Source: Triplophysa rosa (Eukaryota > Chordata > Actinopteri > Cypriniformes > Nemacheilidae). From it: a stretch of DNA of 64,000 bases. Positions within the stretch are counted from its first letter, which is position 1; each line of letters opens with the position of its first letter. Below the pieces are notes generated by a model. It worked only from the letters and a program-made list of their open reading frames with translations, was not told where the DNA came from and did not search any database. Both the position numbers and the translations under genes were made by a program. Positions 12,703-23,173 of the stretch are shown piece by piece. The stretch lies in contig NC_079905.1 of the NCBI RefSeq assembly GCF_024868665.1, positions 3,283,351 to 3,347,350 of the forward strand, written 5' to 3'.

Positions 12703-13506
12703 TGTCACGACTCTGCCTCATCTTGTCATGGTTTTCTTGGTCTTGTGGCAGAGTCGTGACCAAGTCTTTGGTTTAGTGTGAGAAAGCCATGGGGTGTTTA
12801 TCTTTTAACACTCCATGTGTTTTCTCGTGTCCTGTCATTGGCCCCACCCCTCTCATTTCCAGTATTGCTAGCACTGCTAAAACTGCGACACGAATTGGTG
12901 GGAGCTTCCTCACCTGGGTCCAGTATGCCTGGGTCATTACTATCAGCTGCTGTAGGTGAAGCAGTGGGACTCGGTCGTTTTTGTGGAGGACGAATTACAA
13001 ATTTGTCCATTTTTTGGTCAGCCAGGGGATCATGGATAAAATTAGCAAAAGTAATATGATCGTTCCCCTTAATGCTCACTGCTCAACACTTTTCAAAATA
13101 TGACATGACCCCCCCACAGAGCTCGCTGAGGCCCCCTTGTGGGCCGGGACCCCCCAGTTGGGAACCGATGCCCTATTTAATGCCCTCTCGTTTTATTGTC
13201 CTGTGCTCGGTCATTGTATATGGTGTTTCTTGTGTACTGTTGTGTGCGTGTCCTTTACCTGCTCTTGTGGATACCCATTTTGGGTTACCTTGGTGTATGT
13301 TCCTTGTCTGGTCTCGTTTATGGTTTGGTATTTAGTTTTGTTTCACGTGCCTGTCTGGTTTTGTCTCCCACGTGAGAAGTTTTGTTTTACTAGTTTTGTG
13401 TATGTAGTATATCCGTGGGTTTTTTGTTTGTGTATATATATTAAAGTCTTGTCTATTACCCCGTACCGCTGCCTGCATCTGGGTTCTTACCACCGCTCTC
13501 GTGACA
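12703..13506. mobile_element. probable solo LTR, interrupted by a hAT fragment
   Basis: It starts TGTCACGACTCTG and ends CTCTCGTGACA, so it has TG...CA ends, with flanking CTCACC/CTCGCC (six bases, one mismatch) as target duplication. Inside are a TATA-like CCCTATTTAATGCC, pyrimidine-rich Gypsy-style LTR text, and ATTAAAGTC near 13440 as a poly(A)-signal candidate. No internal retroelement genes remain, which fits LTR-LTR recombination. Family not determined. Confidence 0.6.
12863..13170 (-). mobile_element. 5' fragment of a hAT transposon inside the LTR
   Basis: On the minus strand the right edge reads CATCGGTTCCCAACTGGGGG, a hAT-type terminal repeat. An open frame follows from the ATG at 13079 (MSIKGNDHITFANFIHDPLA, then DKFVIRPPQKRPSP), an N-terminal disordered region with no zinc finger or transposase core. 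It is truncated by the LTR sequence at about 12863. The left end of the hAT was not found. Confidence 0.5.
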
Positions 13507-14081
13507 CTCGCCCTCCAGTTGTTGCAAATCTGTAAAAATCTCTTTGTTCTGATGAAGACAGAGAAAGATATTTGGAAGAATGCTTGTAACCAAACAATTC
13601 TTGACCACCATTGACTACAATAGTAGTCAAAAGTGCCCCACATTCAAAAATCTTCAAAATATCTTCTTTTGTGTTCAACAGAACCAAGACATTTATAAAG
13701 CCAGTCTGGTAAACAATGGTGGCCAAGAACTGTTTGGTTACAAGCATTCTTCAAAGTATCTTCCTCTCTGTTCATCAGAACAAAGAAATGTATACATATT
13801 CGAAACAGTGAGTAAATGAAGACAGAATATTCATTTTTGGGTGAACTGTTCCTTTAAGAGCCAAAATGGTTAGAAACCCTTTCTCTCTCGCTCTCCCTCT
13901 CTCCCCCTCCCAACATTCATATTTTGTGTGTGATTGCCCAAAAAAGATAAAACACAAACCAGATTTAAGATTAATTCAAAGCATCATTTAATTTCAATAG
14001 ATATTGTGATAATATCATTTATCATAAATTCTTTTGGCCTTAATAATCATGTAGTGAAAATCTGATGTTGTGACAGCCCTA

Positions 14082-15202
14082 TTATGGAATATGTCATAAA
14101 CAGCAGTGTAATTTTGAGTCAGTAGTATGCAAAACTGTCTTTGAAAACATGTCATGTTTCTTTCTGTTTTCATCTGTCTTTTGTACTTTCTACTGTACTA
14201 AGGCACACTTTTGTCTCTTTAGCTCCTTTGATCTCACACTGAAGCTCATGGGTTGCTGAGGATGGTCTCCCTGGTCATGTATACATTAGACAGCACATAT
14301 CGATTTTTTTCTCTGAGTTCCCTCCCCATTTGCTTTCTACACATAGAGATGAATTGCGCTCCAAGGCCGGTTTTGATGAACCTGTGATTGGCTGCCCTTA
14401 GCCTTGGGATCCGGGGGTGTAATTAAAGCTAGGACTCATCTTTCACAGAGAACGAAATGGCCACTGGTGCCTGTCCCTTAGAAAAATACACGTACGTTTA
14501 CCGGTCCAAAAACTGCCAGGGACAAGATTCATGTTAGCTCTGGGCTATTTGAGGAAAGTGAGGCTCGGAAAGCAGCCGAGATTCATGCAGGGGACTAAAT
14601 ATAGAATCGAAGACCAGGACCTGACAAGGTCGGGAGGAAATCTATAGAAACTTCTTTCTTAATCGATAGCGGTTTTTAATCTGTCAGTCGAGAGGAACTG
14701 AGATGAGACCTGTTGGCTTTAAACCGCAGGTATCTCAACCTGCAGAGGAAGCAGACAGATGGTATAAAAGAAAATCTGTAATAAGACGATGAAGATGGGG
14801 TGAGAAAAGTGGGAAGGTCATTTATTTGAAAGGTTGCGTGCGACGTAGATTTCTTTTAAATTTACACATCCCTGATATGCACACGAACTGACCATTTTAA
14901 ACAATAGTATTGCACAAAGACATATACAGTAACAAGTCATTCAACATCCAAGAACTTTTGAACAATCTTCTTTCTCTACACTAGTAAACACCGGGTCGGA
15001 ACTTTCGATTACGTATCGCCTGACCTTTCCAACGTGAGTACAGAGTACATGAAGTCGTGGATGTGCTACATGGAGGCACTCCGAGGCCAAGCCATATATT
15101 TATATTTAAAAAGTATATAATTTTTCTTGGAAAATGACCAATCGTTTCGCTAGACAACACTCTTATTCATCGGCCGGTGTCGTTTAGAGCCTTTTGAAGC
15201 TG
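14082..15202. other. unannotated sequence with a non-repetitive block
   Basis: No gene or repeat seen. 14340-14760 is complex, moderately GC-rich sequence (for example GGATCCGGGGGTGTAATTAA) of the kind that can be a cis-regulatory element. Function not shown. Confidence 0.3.
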
Positions 15203-16084
15203 CACTGAAAAAAATAACTTTTTTTACTTAATAAAATCCTCGTAACAATTAGCACGAAATTTTTTAAGTAAAATTTGCTGCTATAATTCAAGTATAACTT
15301 ACTAACCAGAATTAAGTCAATTCTACTTATTAAATACATTTAGTTTTTGTTAAAATATCAAGTAAATGTTACTTAAAGTAAACAAAAAAAATACGCTGAA
15401 CAAAAACTTACTTTCATATTGAAATATACACATTTGTTTTACAACATAGATGGTCAAGTTAGAAGAGACTGGTGGTCTCTGTACTGCATTAGCACAGTTA
15501 CTGCTCAATAAGTGAAATAACACACTTCATGACTGCTATCGTGCCTCCCTCAGCCTAGGCACAAGCACCGCTCTTCTGAACAACGGTGACAACTTAAAAA
15601 AACTAAACTTAAAAATAATACCAAAACTCTACTAAATCTCAAAGATAAATCAACAAAAAACATGAACAAGTCTTTCTTTTTACTGAAAACACTTAAAATG
15701 ACAGTTAATCTTTCAAATTAATCTCCTAACTCAGTCAGATACAAAGTATGCTGGGAACTACAGATCAACTGCCAAGGTAGTTACATGTACAAAAATTATT
15801 TATGTAGTCGCAACACGAAATAAATAAGTAAACTTTTAATTTAGTAAACCAATTTAAATGGGTTTAACATACTAAAATTGAGTTGGATTTACTTAATAAT
15901 TTGTTGAATTAAAATTATTCAAACAAAATAATTAAATCTTAACAACCGAAATTAGTGGATTATATTCCCAAGATTTTTACGTTATTTTAACTCAATTTTT
16001 TTGTTAAAACAGGAACGTAATTATATTAAGTATATTTGAATCATTTCTTTTCATACTAAGGCACATAATAATTTTTTTTCAGTG
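15203..16084. mobile_element. CACTG-ended non-autonomous DNA transposon (CACTA/EnSpm-like)
   Basis: The ends are CACTGAAAAAAAT and ATTTTTTTTCAGTG. The flanking thirds are rich in AAGTAAA/TTTACTT-type words in both orientations. A unique GC-richer centre (about 15450-15600) includes CTCCCTCAGCCTAGGCACAA. No ORF. No convincing target duplication, so the superfamily is tentative. Confidence 0.55.
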
Positions 16085-16616
16085 AAACTGAAATTTGGAC
16101 CTTAACCAACATCCCCCCGTTTTAGTCCATTATATGGATAAGAACCCTGGAAAACTTTCCTCAAAAGCCTCAATTTGTGTTCGACAGAAGAAATAAACAC
16201 ACAGACGGCTTGTATTACATGTTGGTGAGTGAATTACCATGACATTTTTATTTTATACTGTAGTGAACTATACTCTGCATGACACATCGCGCATCACTAA
16301 CACAATCATTAACAAGGTCATATTTCTAACACCGCACATAAAACAACCAGCACAGGTATCACAAACAATTTACTGAAACACAACAGCAAACACTTAAATA
16401 TAAATATTATTTGTTATCTAAACTACTGTACTTTTAAATGACGGTCTTACTTAATATGCATCTTCTGTTGAGTAATGAATTTAGTCTAATAATAAATAAT
16501 AATTATTAGAGACTGAAGTTGTATATACTGTACATAATTCCTACAGATCAGGATCAATTCCCAATTAAATTCCCAATTAAACAGCTTATGGCTGTTCCCA
16601 TGCACACAGTGGAATC

Positions 16617-16909
16617 TTAAAGGAACAGTTCGCCCCAAAATTTTTTTTTTCACCACTTACTGTATAATGCCATTCCAAACCTGTGTGACTTTCTTTCTTC
16701 TGCAAAACACAAACAAATATTTTGAAGAGCATTGCCGAACAACACCGGCCCCCATTGACTTCCATTGTATGGACACAAAACCACTGAGACATTATTTTCT
16801 CAGAATATCTTTTTTGTTCAACTGATGAATTGGTCATATACAGGTTTTAAATGATATGAGGGTGAATAAATGATGTCAGAATTTTTTTTTTGTTAAACAA
16901 ACCCTTTAA
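16617..16909. repeat. palindromic MITE family A copy
   Basis: TTAAAGGAACAGTTCGCCCC ... AACCCTTTAAA, with arms separated by CCCCCATTGACTTCCATTGT. Moderately decayed, with T-run expansion in both arms. Confidence 0.8.
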
Positions 16910-17535
16910 AGGCTTTGTAAAAAACAACTTTCTTTGGATTAGACATTTCATTATGTTTCCAGTGTGACATTATAATCACCATTGTTAGAAATCCAGGAGG
17001 TGCTGGCAAAGCCTATTACAGGAGAGCTTTAGTATTTGGACAGCATGGGGTGTCTGTGTGCTCTCTCTCTCTTCATTCATACACATGCATGGGGACCCAG
17101 CACTGACTGCGATGATGGATTTGCTCTCAAGCGCTGGTCTTTTCTCTCTCCCTCATCTTTCAGTGCCACAAAATATGACCACATCAAGAATATATGTATT
17201 GCTGACCCCTGAATCTACACGGACTGAAAGAAAATGCCAAGCAGAGCGAGAAAATAACTTAAAGAATACTGTAGGCTGCTGGAAAAATGAATGGAGAATA
17301 TGAAAGGCAGAGAGATGATGGTCAGCAGAAAGGATTTCTGGCTCAATTTAACAAAGTCGACCAAGTGTTGCTCTTCATAAATGAGACACTACAGATTTAT
17401 TCATCTAATGTTATTGTTGGCACTGTAGCTATACTGTACATCAGTGTTTTCAAAGATATGGAAAACCTGGAAATATCAAAGATATGGAAAACCTGGAAAT
17501 ATCAAGGAATTCAAAAGTCATTTCATTTCTATTGG

Positions 17536-17853
17536 AGATGCACAAAATTTCTCCACCGATAGCCGATTATTAAGAGTGATGTCTGCTGATACCGATACAG
17601 ATTCTGAAGATTTAATTGATATTTCTTAACTTTCTGGGTGTTATTAATTCATAATTACTATTACTATTGAACATCAAGCTGGTGATGTTTCTTAACATTT
17701 TCTACAGTATATACAGAGAACAAATTCATTGCATTTTCCTGTCCTCTTTTGATTGACAGGACATATTGGCCCTGATCATCAGCCGATAGCATGAAAATTT
17801 GCTTTTATCGACTAATACCGATTATTGGCCGATATATCGGTCATTTCTGTAGT
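17536..17853. repeat. MITE family G (CCGATAT-rich) copy
   Basis: Left side GAGATGCACAAAATTTCTCC and ACCGATAGCCGATTATT. Right side ACTAATACCGATTATTGGCC and GATATATCGGTCATTTCTGT. These are inverted, CCGAT-rich ends of a GGGATGCACCGAT-type element. The same family hosts the nest at 46888-51153. Confidence 0.6.
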
Positions 17854-17869
17854 AATTATAACTAAAAAT

Positions 17870-18215
17870 AATTTTATTCAGTATAATAACTATAAATACA
17901 TACACATTCATATAATTGTTTTTTTTAATATTCATGAATAATAAAAAATGTAAATACAGTTAAAATATTTAGTATTTAATAAATAATTTATTTTAGTGGG
18001 TACAATCTTAAAATTATAAAATTATTAGCACAAAAATAAATAAATAAATAAATATCAATACACATAATCAAAAGTACTATATCTAGTAATCACAAATGGC
18101 TGTGAAGTCCAAAAAAGTTTAAAATAGGAACACTGGTACAGTATGAACAACACCTAAATAGCAAGATAAGTTGATGATATAGAAACAATATTGCGTTATA
18201 TTACTACATATATAT
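17870..18215. repeat. AT-rich low-complexity stretch
   Basis: About 345 bp of A/T-dominated sequence with AAATAAATAAATAAAT at 18032-18050. No gene or transposon end seen. Confidence 0.6.
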
Positions 18216-18222
18216 TATACAC

Positions 18223-18730
18223 ACAGCTGTAGAAAAAAATGAAGAGACCATTCCAAATTTTCATTTCAAATCAGAATTTCTAGACGTATTGTGGTCATTC
18301 CAGTGTTTGTTGAATTTCAACTAAATCAAATCTCAGGAGTGACACAAAGTATTCCAATTTGAAAGACTGACAGCATGACAAGACACATGAAATGGGATAA
18401 AAATCGAGGTAATCACATAGAAAAATATTTTTGAACTTTTCCTAAATACAAGTACAAATATTACTGTTGTAATGCTTGAAAGTGAATATGAACTTGTTTT
18501 CTTTGCAGCATTTGAGGTCTGAAAAAATACTAAGCACCTTTTCTGTTATTTATCCAGTTTTCATTTTCTGCAAATAGATGCAAATAGAAACTGAAATTTG
18601 AGAGAAACGTCGTTAGTAGCTCACAGAACGAAACAAAAATGATTATTTTACCCAAACACATACCTATAAAAATAGTACAGTTTAAAATCAGAAAAACGGT
18701 CTCTGAAATGGTCTTTTTTCCGTGGCTGTA
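18223..18730 (-). mobile_element. non-autonomous Tc1-like remnant, copy 2 (complete ends)
   Basis: The ends ACAGCTGTAGAAAAAAATGA and TTTTTTCCGTGGCTGT form an imperfect inverted repeat, flanked by TA-rich DNA. Its body is the reverse complement of the copy at 1469-1951. It is the best-preserved of the three copies. Confidence 0.65.
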
Positions 18731-18739
18731 TTAAATGAT

Positions 18740-19590
18740 ATACTGAACCAGTAAACCAAGCGTGTTGATATTTTGCTTCTGAAGTAAATTAGATATCTTG
18801 GAAGTATCCCAGTGTTGGAAGTTAGCCGTGCAGCACAGATTCAACATCTCAGCATGAATCGGCAGTTATGACACATATTGTGATTCATTGTATGTGCTGA
18901 AGTTACGTTCTGGCATGAAGAGCTTCATATGGCAACGCCTGCAGGAAAGATTGAGCACAATATGAACTTTGCCATTTGCAAGCCAAATAAAATGAAGTGT
19001 CTGTGTACAAGGGTGCAACAGATGTTGATCTAAATGGCAGCAGCTAAACCGTGCAGTGCCAGGACTACAGATAGGGCACATGGCATTTGAGACGGGCTGC
19101 ATTCTAACTGCGTGACTGCTGCTAATACATTCACATCATCTATTCGCTATGGAGAGAACAGCAGGCCAACAGGTGTCAATCCATACTTTAAATATGTTTG
19201 CGGTACACTTCCAAGGAAGACATTTAACAAAGCGTGTCCATTACAAAAACATAAAAATATGATTGAAAAAAGACAGAGGTAAGTGAATTTCTCAAGGCCT
19301 GGCCTATAACTGATTCTTCAAAGAGAAGAGCCCAACATCAGTACTATTGTTTCAATTGATTTTCAAATCAGTTGTCGTTTGAGATATACGTCCTCTTTGA
19401 ACATGTGGCCCATTAGACAAAATCCCAGTTTTGTTCTCAGTGTTGCATCGGTTCTCTGTCAGTCTCATTTTCATTTCCCAAAGCTGATTATCGGCCAGGC
19501 AACAAGTCATGTTCAGCTCAGACAGACAAGTTCAATAAAGCACAGAGCCATTGTCAAACGTTCCAATTATTCACAAAGTGGTATCCAAAG
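18740..19590. other. unannotated sequence
   Basis: No gene or clear repeat recognised between the Tc1-like remnant and the family A MITE. Confidence 0.4.
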
Positions 19591-19594
19591 TGGT

Positions 19595-19862
19595 TTAGTT
19601 CACCCAAAAATGAAAATTCTTTCCTCATCCTCATGTCATTCCAAACCTGCATGACTTTCTTTCTTCCGCAGAACACAAGAGAAGATATTTTGAAGAACGT
19701 TGGTAACCAAACAATATTGACCCCCATTGATTTCCATCGTATGGACACAAAACCACTGAGACATTTCTCAAAATATCGTCTTTTGTGTTTTGCAGAAGGA
19801 AGTCATACAGGCCAACTAACTGAGGTCGAATAAATGTCCGTTTTTATTTTTGGGTGAACTAT
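19595..19862. repeat. palindromic MITE family A copy, left neighbour of the Ngaro-type element
   Basis: From TTTAGTTCACCCAAAAATGA to ATTTTTGGGTGAACTATG, with the centre CCCCCATTGATTTCCATCGT. It ends 35 bp before the A1 repeat. Confidence 0.8.
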
Positions 19863-19897
19863 GAAAAATTAAGAAAGCCCCCTGTTCTCCCCAAATG

Positions 19898-20051
19898 ATG
19901 TTTTATTAACAAAGTTTGGGAGAAGCCGGAGCATATAATTAACACCGGCTGGTTTGCTATCAGCAATCACGACTCTACCCTATCAGCTCAAGCGAACCAG
20001 CACATAAATAGACCAGGAATCCTACCTGAAACCATCTCTAAAGGATTAAAC
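19898..20051 (+). repeat. Ngaro-like A1 terminal repeat
   Basis: The repeat starts ATGTTTTATTAACAAAG and ends AAAGGATTAAAC just before the gag ATG, so it also serves as the gag leader and probably carries the promoter. Compared with A2 it has about 60 extra bases in the middle (from ACACCGGCTGG to CATAAATAG). The shared blocks are otherwise nearly identical. Confidence 0.85.
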
Positions 20052-21725
20052 ATGTCGGATACCTCGAATTCGGTCGTAAGCGATAGCTCCGATCAGCAGG
20101 AAACTCCGGCGAATTCAAGCACTCCTCAGCTTTTCAAACCTGGAAAGGTTGCAGAAATGGAGCCCGAGGCTCCAACCCGAGGCCGCCAGCCTTGCCAGGC
20201 TGCCAAACACACCTCGAAGCGCCGCTGCACTTCATCGCCGCGGCCAAGCAGACATCCTCCTCCCTCGCCAGCGTCGTCATGTGCTTCTGCGCTCCCGGGC
20301 ATCCCAGCTATCGGGAAATGGACCATCGCTGGCCTTCGAACTGCTTTGGCCAAGCGGGTCGTCACCACCAGCAAGCGGCTGAACAAGGCAGAGCTATACG
20401 GCCTCTACCAATCTCTTCAATCAGGGGCCCCGCCTACATCCTCTGTTGTACAGTTAGCAGTCGCAGAGGATTTCAATCAGGCGCCAGGTTCTTCGCAAGC
20501 CCAGTCGGGGCCCACTACCTCCGCAGCAGGGCAAGGACTACCAACCTCAGGCCGCCGCAGCGGGCCGTCGGCAAGTCTGGGCCGTGCCCCAGTCGAGCTG
20601 TTGCAGACACCAGCCGATTTCCAGCTCGGAGGTGCAGAGGAGCATTCCAATGCACCCACGTACTCCAACCACCAGTACAACCCGAGTTGGCCTCCAACAG
20701 CGGCTTCAGGATACCTCCACCACTCCATCGGCACTCTACCTCTCACTCAAGCCCCTGCCCTGAGCTCGTGGCCGGCGGCACCGCCGATGACTACCACCAG
20801 CGCGAGGCCGTTTCAGCCAGCCGCTCCAGCGGACGCTTTTCCCACCCTCATCTCTCAGACACAGGCTCGTCCCCTGCATTCATTGGCATCAGCTACTTCA
20901 ATGCCGATGCCCCCCAATGCTCCATTTCTGGAACCCCCTCCAGTATCCACCAACATCAGGATGCAGATATTAGCAGGTGCGGATGTAGATTTATTTCACT
21001 TAATGTCACCACTCGCACCTCCGTCAGCCGAGCACCAGATCACGCATGGCGACCTCTCATTTACCGTAAAAAACACGTCCCATAGTCGTCCCCGCATTTT
21101 GTCCTTCCCGGAATTCACTGTTGCTTTCTCACGATATATCGAAGTCATTTGCACGAGTTTCCCCCATAGGAGGCGTGAGCTCGGTGACTATCTTGCCATA
21201 GTCACGGAGCTCGCGCTTTCTTACGGGGGGACGCATTTTTACACTTATCACAGATTGTTTTCGGCTAAATGTGCAATAAGGGTAGCTCAGTGGAACCAGT
21301 GCCCATACTGGGGCGCACTGGACACTGAGCTTCACAACAGGGTGTTTTTGGGGTACCAGAATCTGTCTTGCGCAGTGTGTCGCTCAGTGGCACACAACAC
21401 CACAGCTTGTCCCCTTGTCACCCCCGCCTTTTCCCATCGCCAGGCTTCGCCTCCCCCCGTCTCCACCGCTCACGTTCCGTGCCTGCTAAACCGGCAAGCA
21501 CGTTCAGCCACAGCAGGGGGTACCAACACAAAAAAGCACGAAGCTTGCAGAAACTTCAACTCGGACCGTTGCACGAGACAACGATGCCGCTTTCTGCATG
21601 TGTGCAATTATTGTGGAGGCGCCCACGCCCGCTTGGTTTGCCCTGTACGCAAAAATGTCAATAAACAATCTTACAATTATTTGGCGACTCCTGTCAATGT
21701 GTCGCATTTATCCTCTGAACTATGA
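20052..21725 (+). CDS. gag: Gag-like protein of the Ngaro-type element, 557 aa
   Basis: An intact reading frame with its ATG directly at the end of the A1 repeat. Residues 1-330 are low-complexity and rich in Ser, Pro, Ala and Gln. Residues about 340-430 form a more conserved globular stretch. Three zinc-binding motifs follow: a CX2CX4HX4C knuckle at about 440-453 (CAVCRSVAHNTTAC), a CX7CX4CX3H motif at about 499-516, and a CX2CX3HX4C knuckle at about 518-530 (CNYCGGAHARLVC). These are typical of nucleocapsid-like RNA binding in DIRS/Ngaro Gag. The stop TGA (21723-21725) separates it from RT sequence in the same frame, so it may be a decayed CGA or a readthrough stop. This is a transposon gene, not a host gene. 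Confidence 0.85.
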   Translation: MSDTSNSVVSDSSDQQETPANSSTPQLFKPGKVAEMEPEAPTRGRQPCQAAKHTSKRRCTSSPRPSRHPPPSPASSCASALPGIPAIGKWTIAGLRTALAKRVVTTSKRLNKAELYGLYQSLQSGAPPTSSVVQLAVAEDFNQAPGSSQAQSGPTTSAAGQGLPTSGRRSGPSASLGRAPVELLQTPADFQLGGAEEHSNAPTYSNHQYNPSWPPTAASGYLHHSIGTLPLTQAPALSSWPAAPPMTTTSARPFQPAAPADAFPTLISQTQARPLHSLASATSMPMPPNAPFLEPPPVSTNIRMQILAGADVDLFHLMSPLAPPSAEHQITHGDLSFTVKNTSHSRPRILSFPEFTVAFSRYIEVICTSFPHRRRELGDYLAIVTELALSYGGTHFYTYHRLFSAKCAIRVAQWNQCPYWGALDTELHNRVFLGYQNLSCAVCRSVAHNTTACPLVTPAFSHRQASPPPVSTAHVPCLLNRQARSATAGGTNTKKHEACRNFNSDRCTRQRCRFLHVCNYCGGAHARLVCPVRKNVNKQSYNYLATPVNVSHLSSEL

Positions 21726-23173
21726 AACCACCCCGATCATGAATTTACAGAATACATTCTGTATGGTCTTCGAAAAGGTTTTAATCCCGGCATCATGAGC
21801 TCCCTTTCTCACAACATCATATGCCCCAATCTCCGTTCTGCACTCGCAGAGCCCGACATCGTCGATCGCCTCATCAAAAAAGAGATCGACGATAAATTCA
21901 TGATCGGCCCCTTTACCGCCCCACCATTTTCAATTTTTCGCGTCAGCCCCATCGGCGTAGCCACGCGGAAATTTTCGAGGGAAAAAGCACTTAATATTCG
22001 ATCTTTCATCCCTACACGGTTCCCCCTTTCCAAGCATTAACAGCCTGATCCCGCTCGAAGAATTCTCGTTACATTACCAAGACGTCGAGCAAGCTATTAC
22101 GCTTATCAGAACGGCCGGGCGCGGCCGCCTCACCTTCGGATGCAGAAGCAGTCCAAAGATTTTTGACATGTTGTCAGGGGCAATCTGTTGGATTCTCTCT
22201 AACAACTACGCCATTCCTTACCTCATCCACCTACTAGACGATTTTCTAATAATCTCGCCACCAGAATCTATCCCTGCCGCACATCTTTCCAAAGTCCAAG
22301 AAGTATTCTCAAAGCTCGGCATCCCTCTCGCACCCGAAAAAACTTCGGGACCCAGCACGTCCATCGAATTTCTAGGCATTAAATTGGATACGCTAAAGTT
22401 CCAAGCTTCCTTGCCCAAGGGAAAAAATCGATAGGACAATTTTGATCGCTTCTTCCCTCATAGACACACCGCATTGTTCTAAACGTGAGCTATTATCAAT
22501 TCTCGGCCACCTGAACTTCGCGATGCGCATCATCCCGCAAGGTCGCCCTTTCGTTTCGCATCTCCTCTCCCTCGCATCCTCTGCTCACGGTCTGGAGGAT
22601 TTAATCCATCTAGACAGCTCATGCCGCGACGAGCTCAGTCTATGGATTAAATTCCTCAAACGATGGAATGGTATCTCTCTCTTTTACAATGACATGATCT
22701 CTCTCCCCGTTGACACACACTTATTTACCGACACAGCTCCTTCCGTCGGTTTTGGGGGATACTACCAAGGTCGCTGGTTCGCGTCTACATGGCTGCCCCA
22801 GCTCACAAGTTTACCGCAGTCCCTCGGATCATCAGCACTTTTCGAGCTGTATCCGTTAGTGGCGGCGGCCCATTTATGGGGGAAAGAATGGTCCGCCTCC
22901 AGAATCATGGTCCATTGCGAGAACGAAGCAACGGTACATTGCATTAATAAAAGCCGCTCACATTCACCCGCCTTAATGCCTTTTCTCAGACGTCTAATTT
23001 GGATTTCTGCATGCGATCAGTTCATTCTGACGGCCAAGCACATCCCAGGAGTAAAAAACCAGATAACTGACGCCCTTTCCCGTTTCTCATTTCAGAAATT
23101 CAGGCTGTTGGCACCAGAAGCAGACCCAATACCAACGCTTGTCCCTCCCTATTGGGAATTGACATTCAATTAA
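21726..23173 (+). pseudogene. reverse transcriptase / RNase H of the Ngaro-type element, broken
   Basis: RT similarity begins directly after the gag stop in the same frame (HEFTEYILYGLRKGFNPGI) and shifts frame near 22005-22033. At about 22120-22128 an in-frame deletion joins RTAGRG to RLTFGCRSSPKIFD, removing motif A with its catalytic aspartate and the start of motif B. Motif C survives as HLLDDFL (about 22221-22241). A further frameshift in the A-run near 22424 leads into the last frame (22442-23173). That frame carries the RNase H domain with TDTAP, LFELYPL, a third acidic site reading HCENEAT (Glu where DN is usual) and HIPGVKNQITDALSR, and ends at TAA. The enzyme would copy element RNA but cannot be functional here. 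Confidence 0.86.

Larger units (their letters stand above)
12653..13856. repeat. palindromic MITE family A copy split by a solo LTR
   Basis: The left arm (12653-12702) ends TCATTTACTCACC. The right part (13507-13856) resumes CTCGCCCTCCAGTTGTTG and ends TTTTTGGGTGAACTGTTCC. Removing the LTR restores the family order seen at 36134-36517. Confidence 0.8.
12577..14081 (-). repeat. MITE family B copy, host of a nested insertion
   Basis: The left end (AGGGGCGTCACAACAATAGT) and right end (ATGTTGTGACAGCCCTA) are inverted copies. The interior is split at about 12652/13857 by a palindromic MITE. Right-hand interior TTAAGAGCCAAAATGGTT is the inverse of the GGCTCTTAA block in the 9221 and 61372 copies. 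Confidence 0.65.

Noticed and set aside
13137..13535. 132-residue plus-strand frame
   Set aside because: It lies in the solo LTR and continues into a MITE. The hydrophobic residues come from T-rich LTR sequence.
20126..21085. Overlapping long open frames on both strands across gag
   Set aside because: They are GC-rich shadows of the gag frame without domains. Zinc motifs and the A1-adjacent ATG exist only in the 20052 frame.
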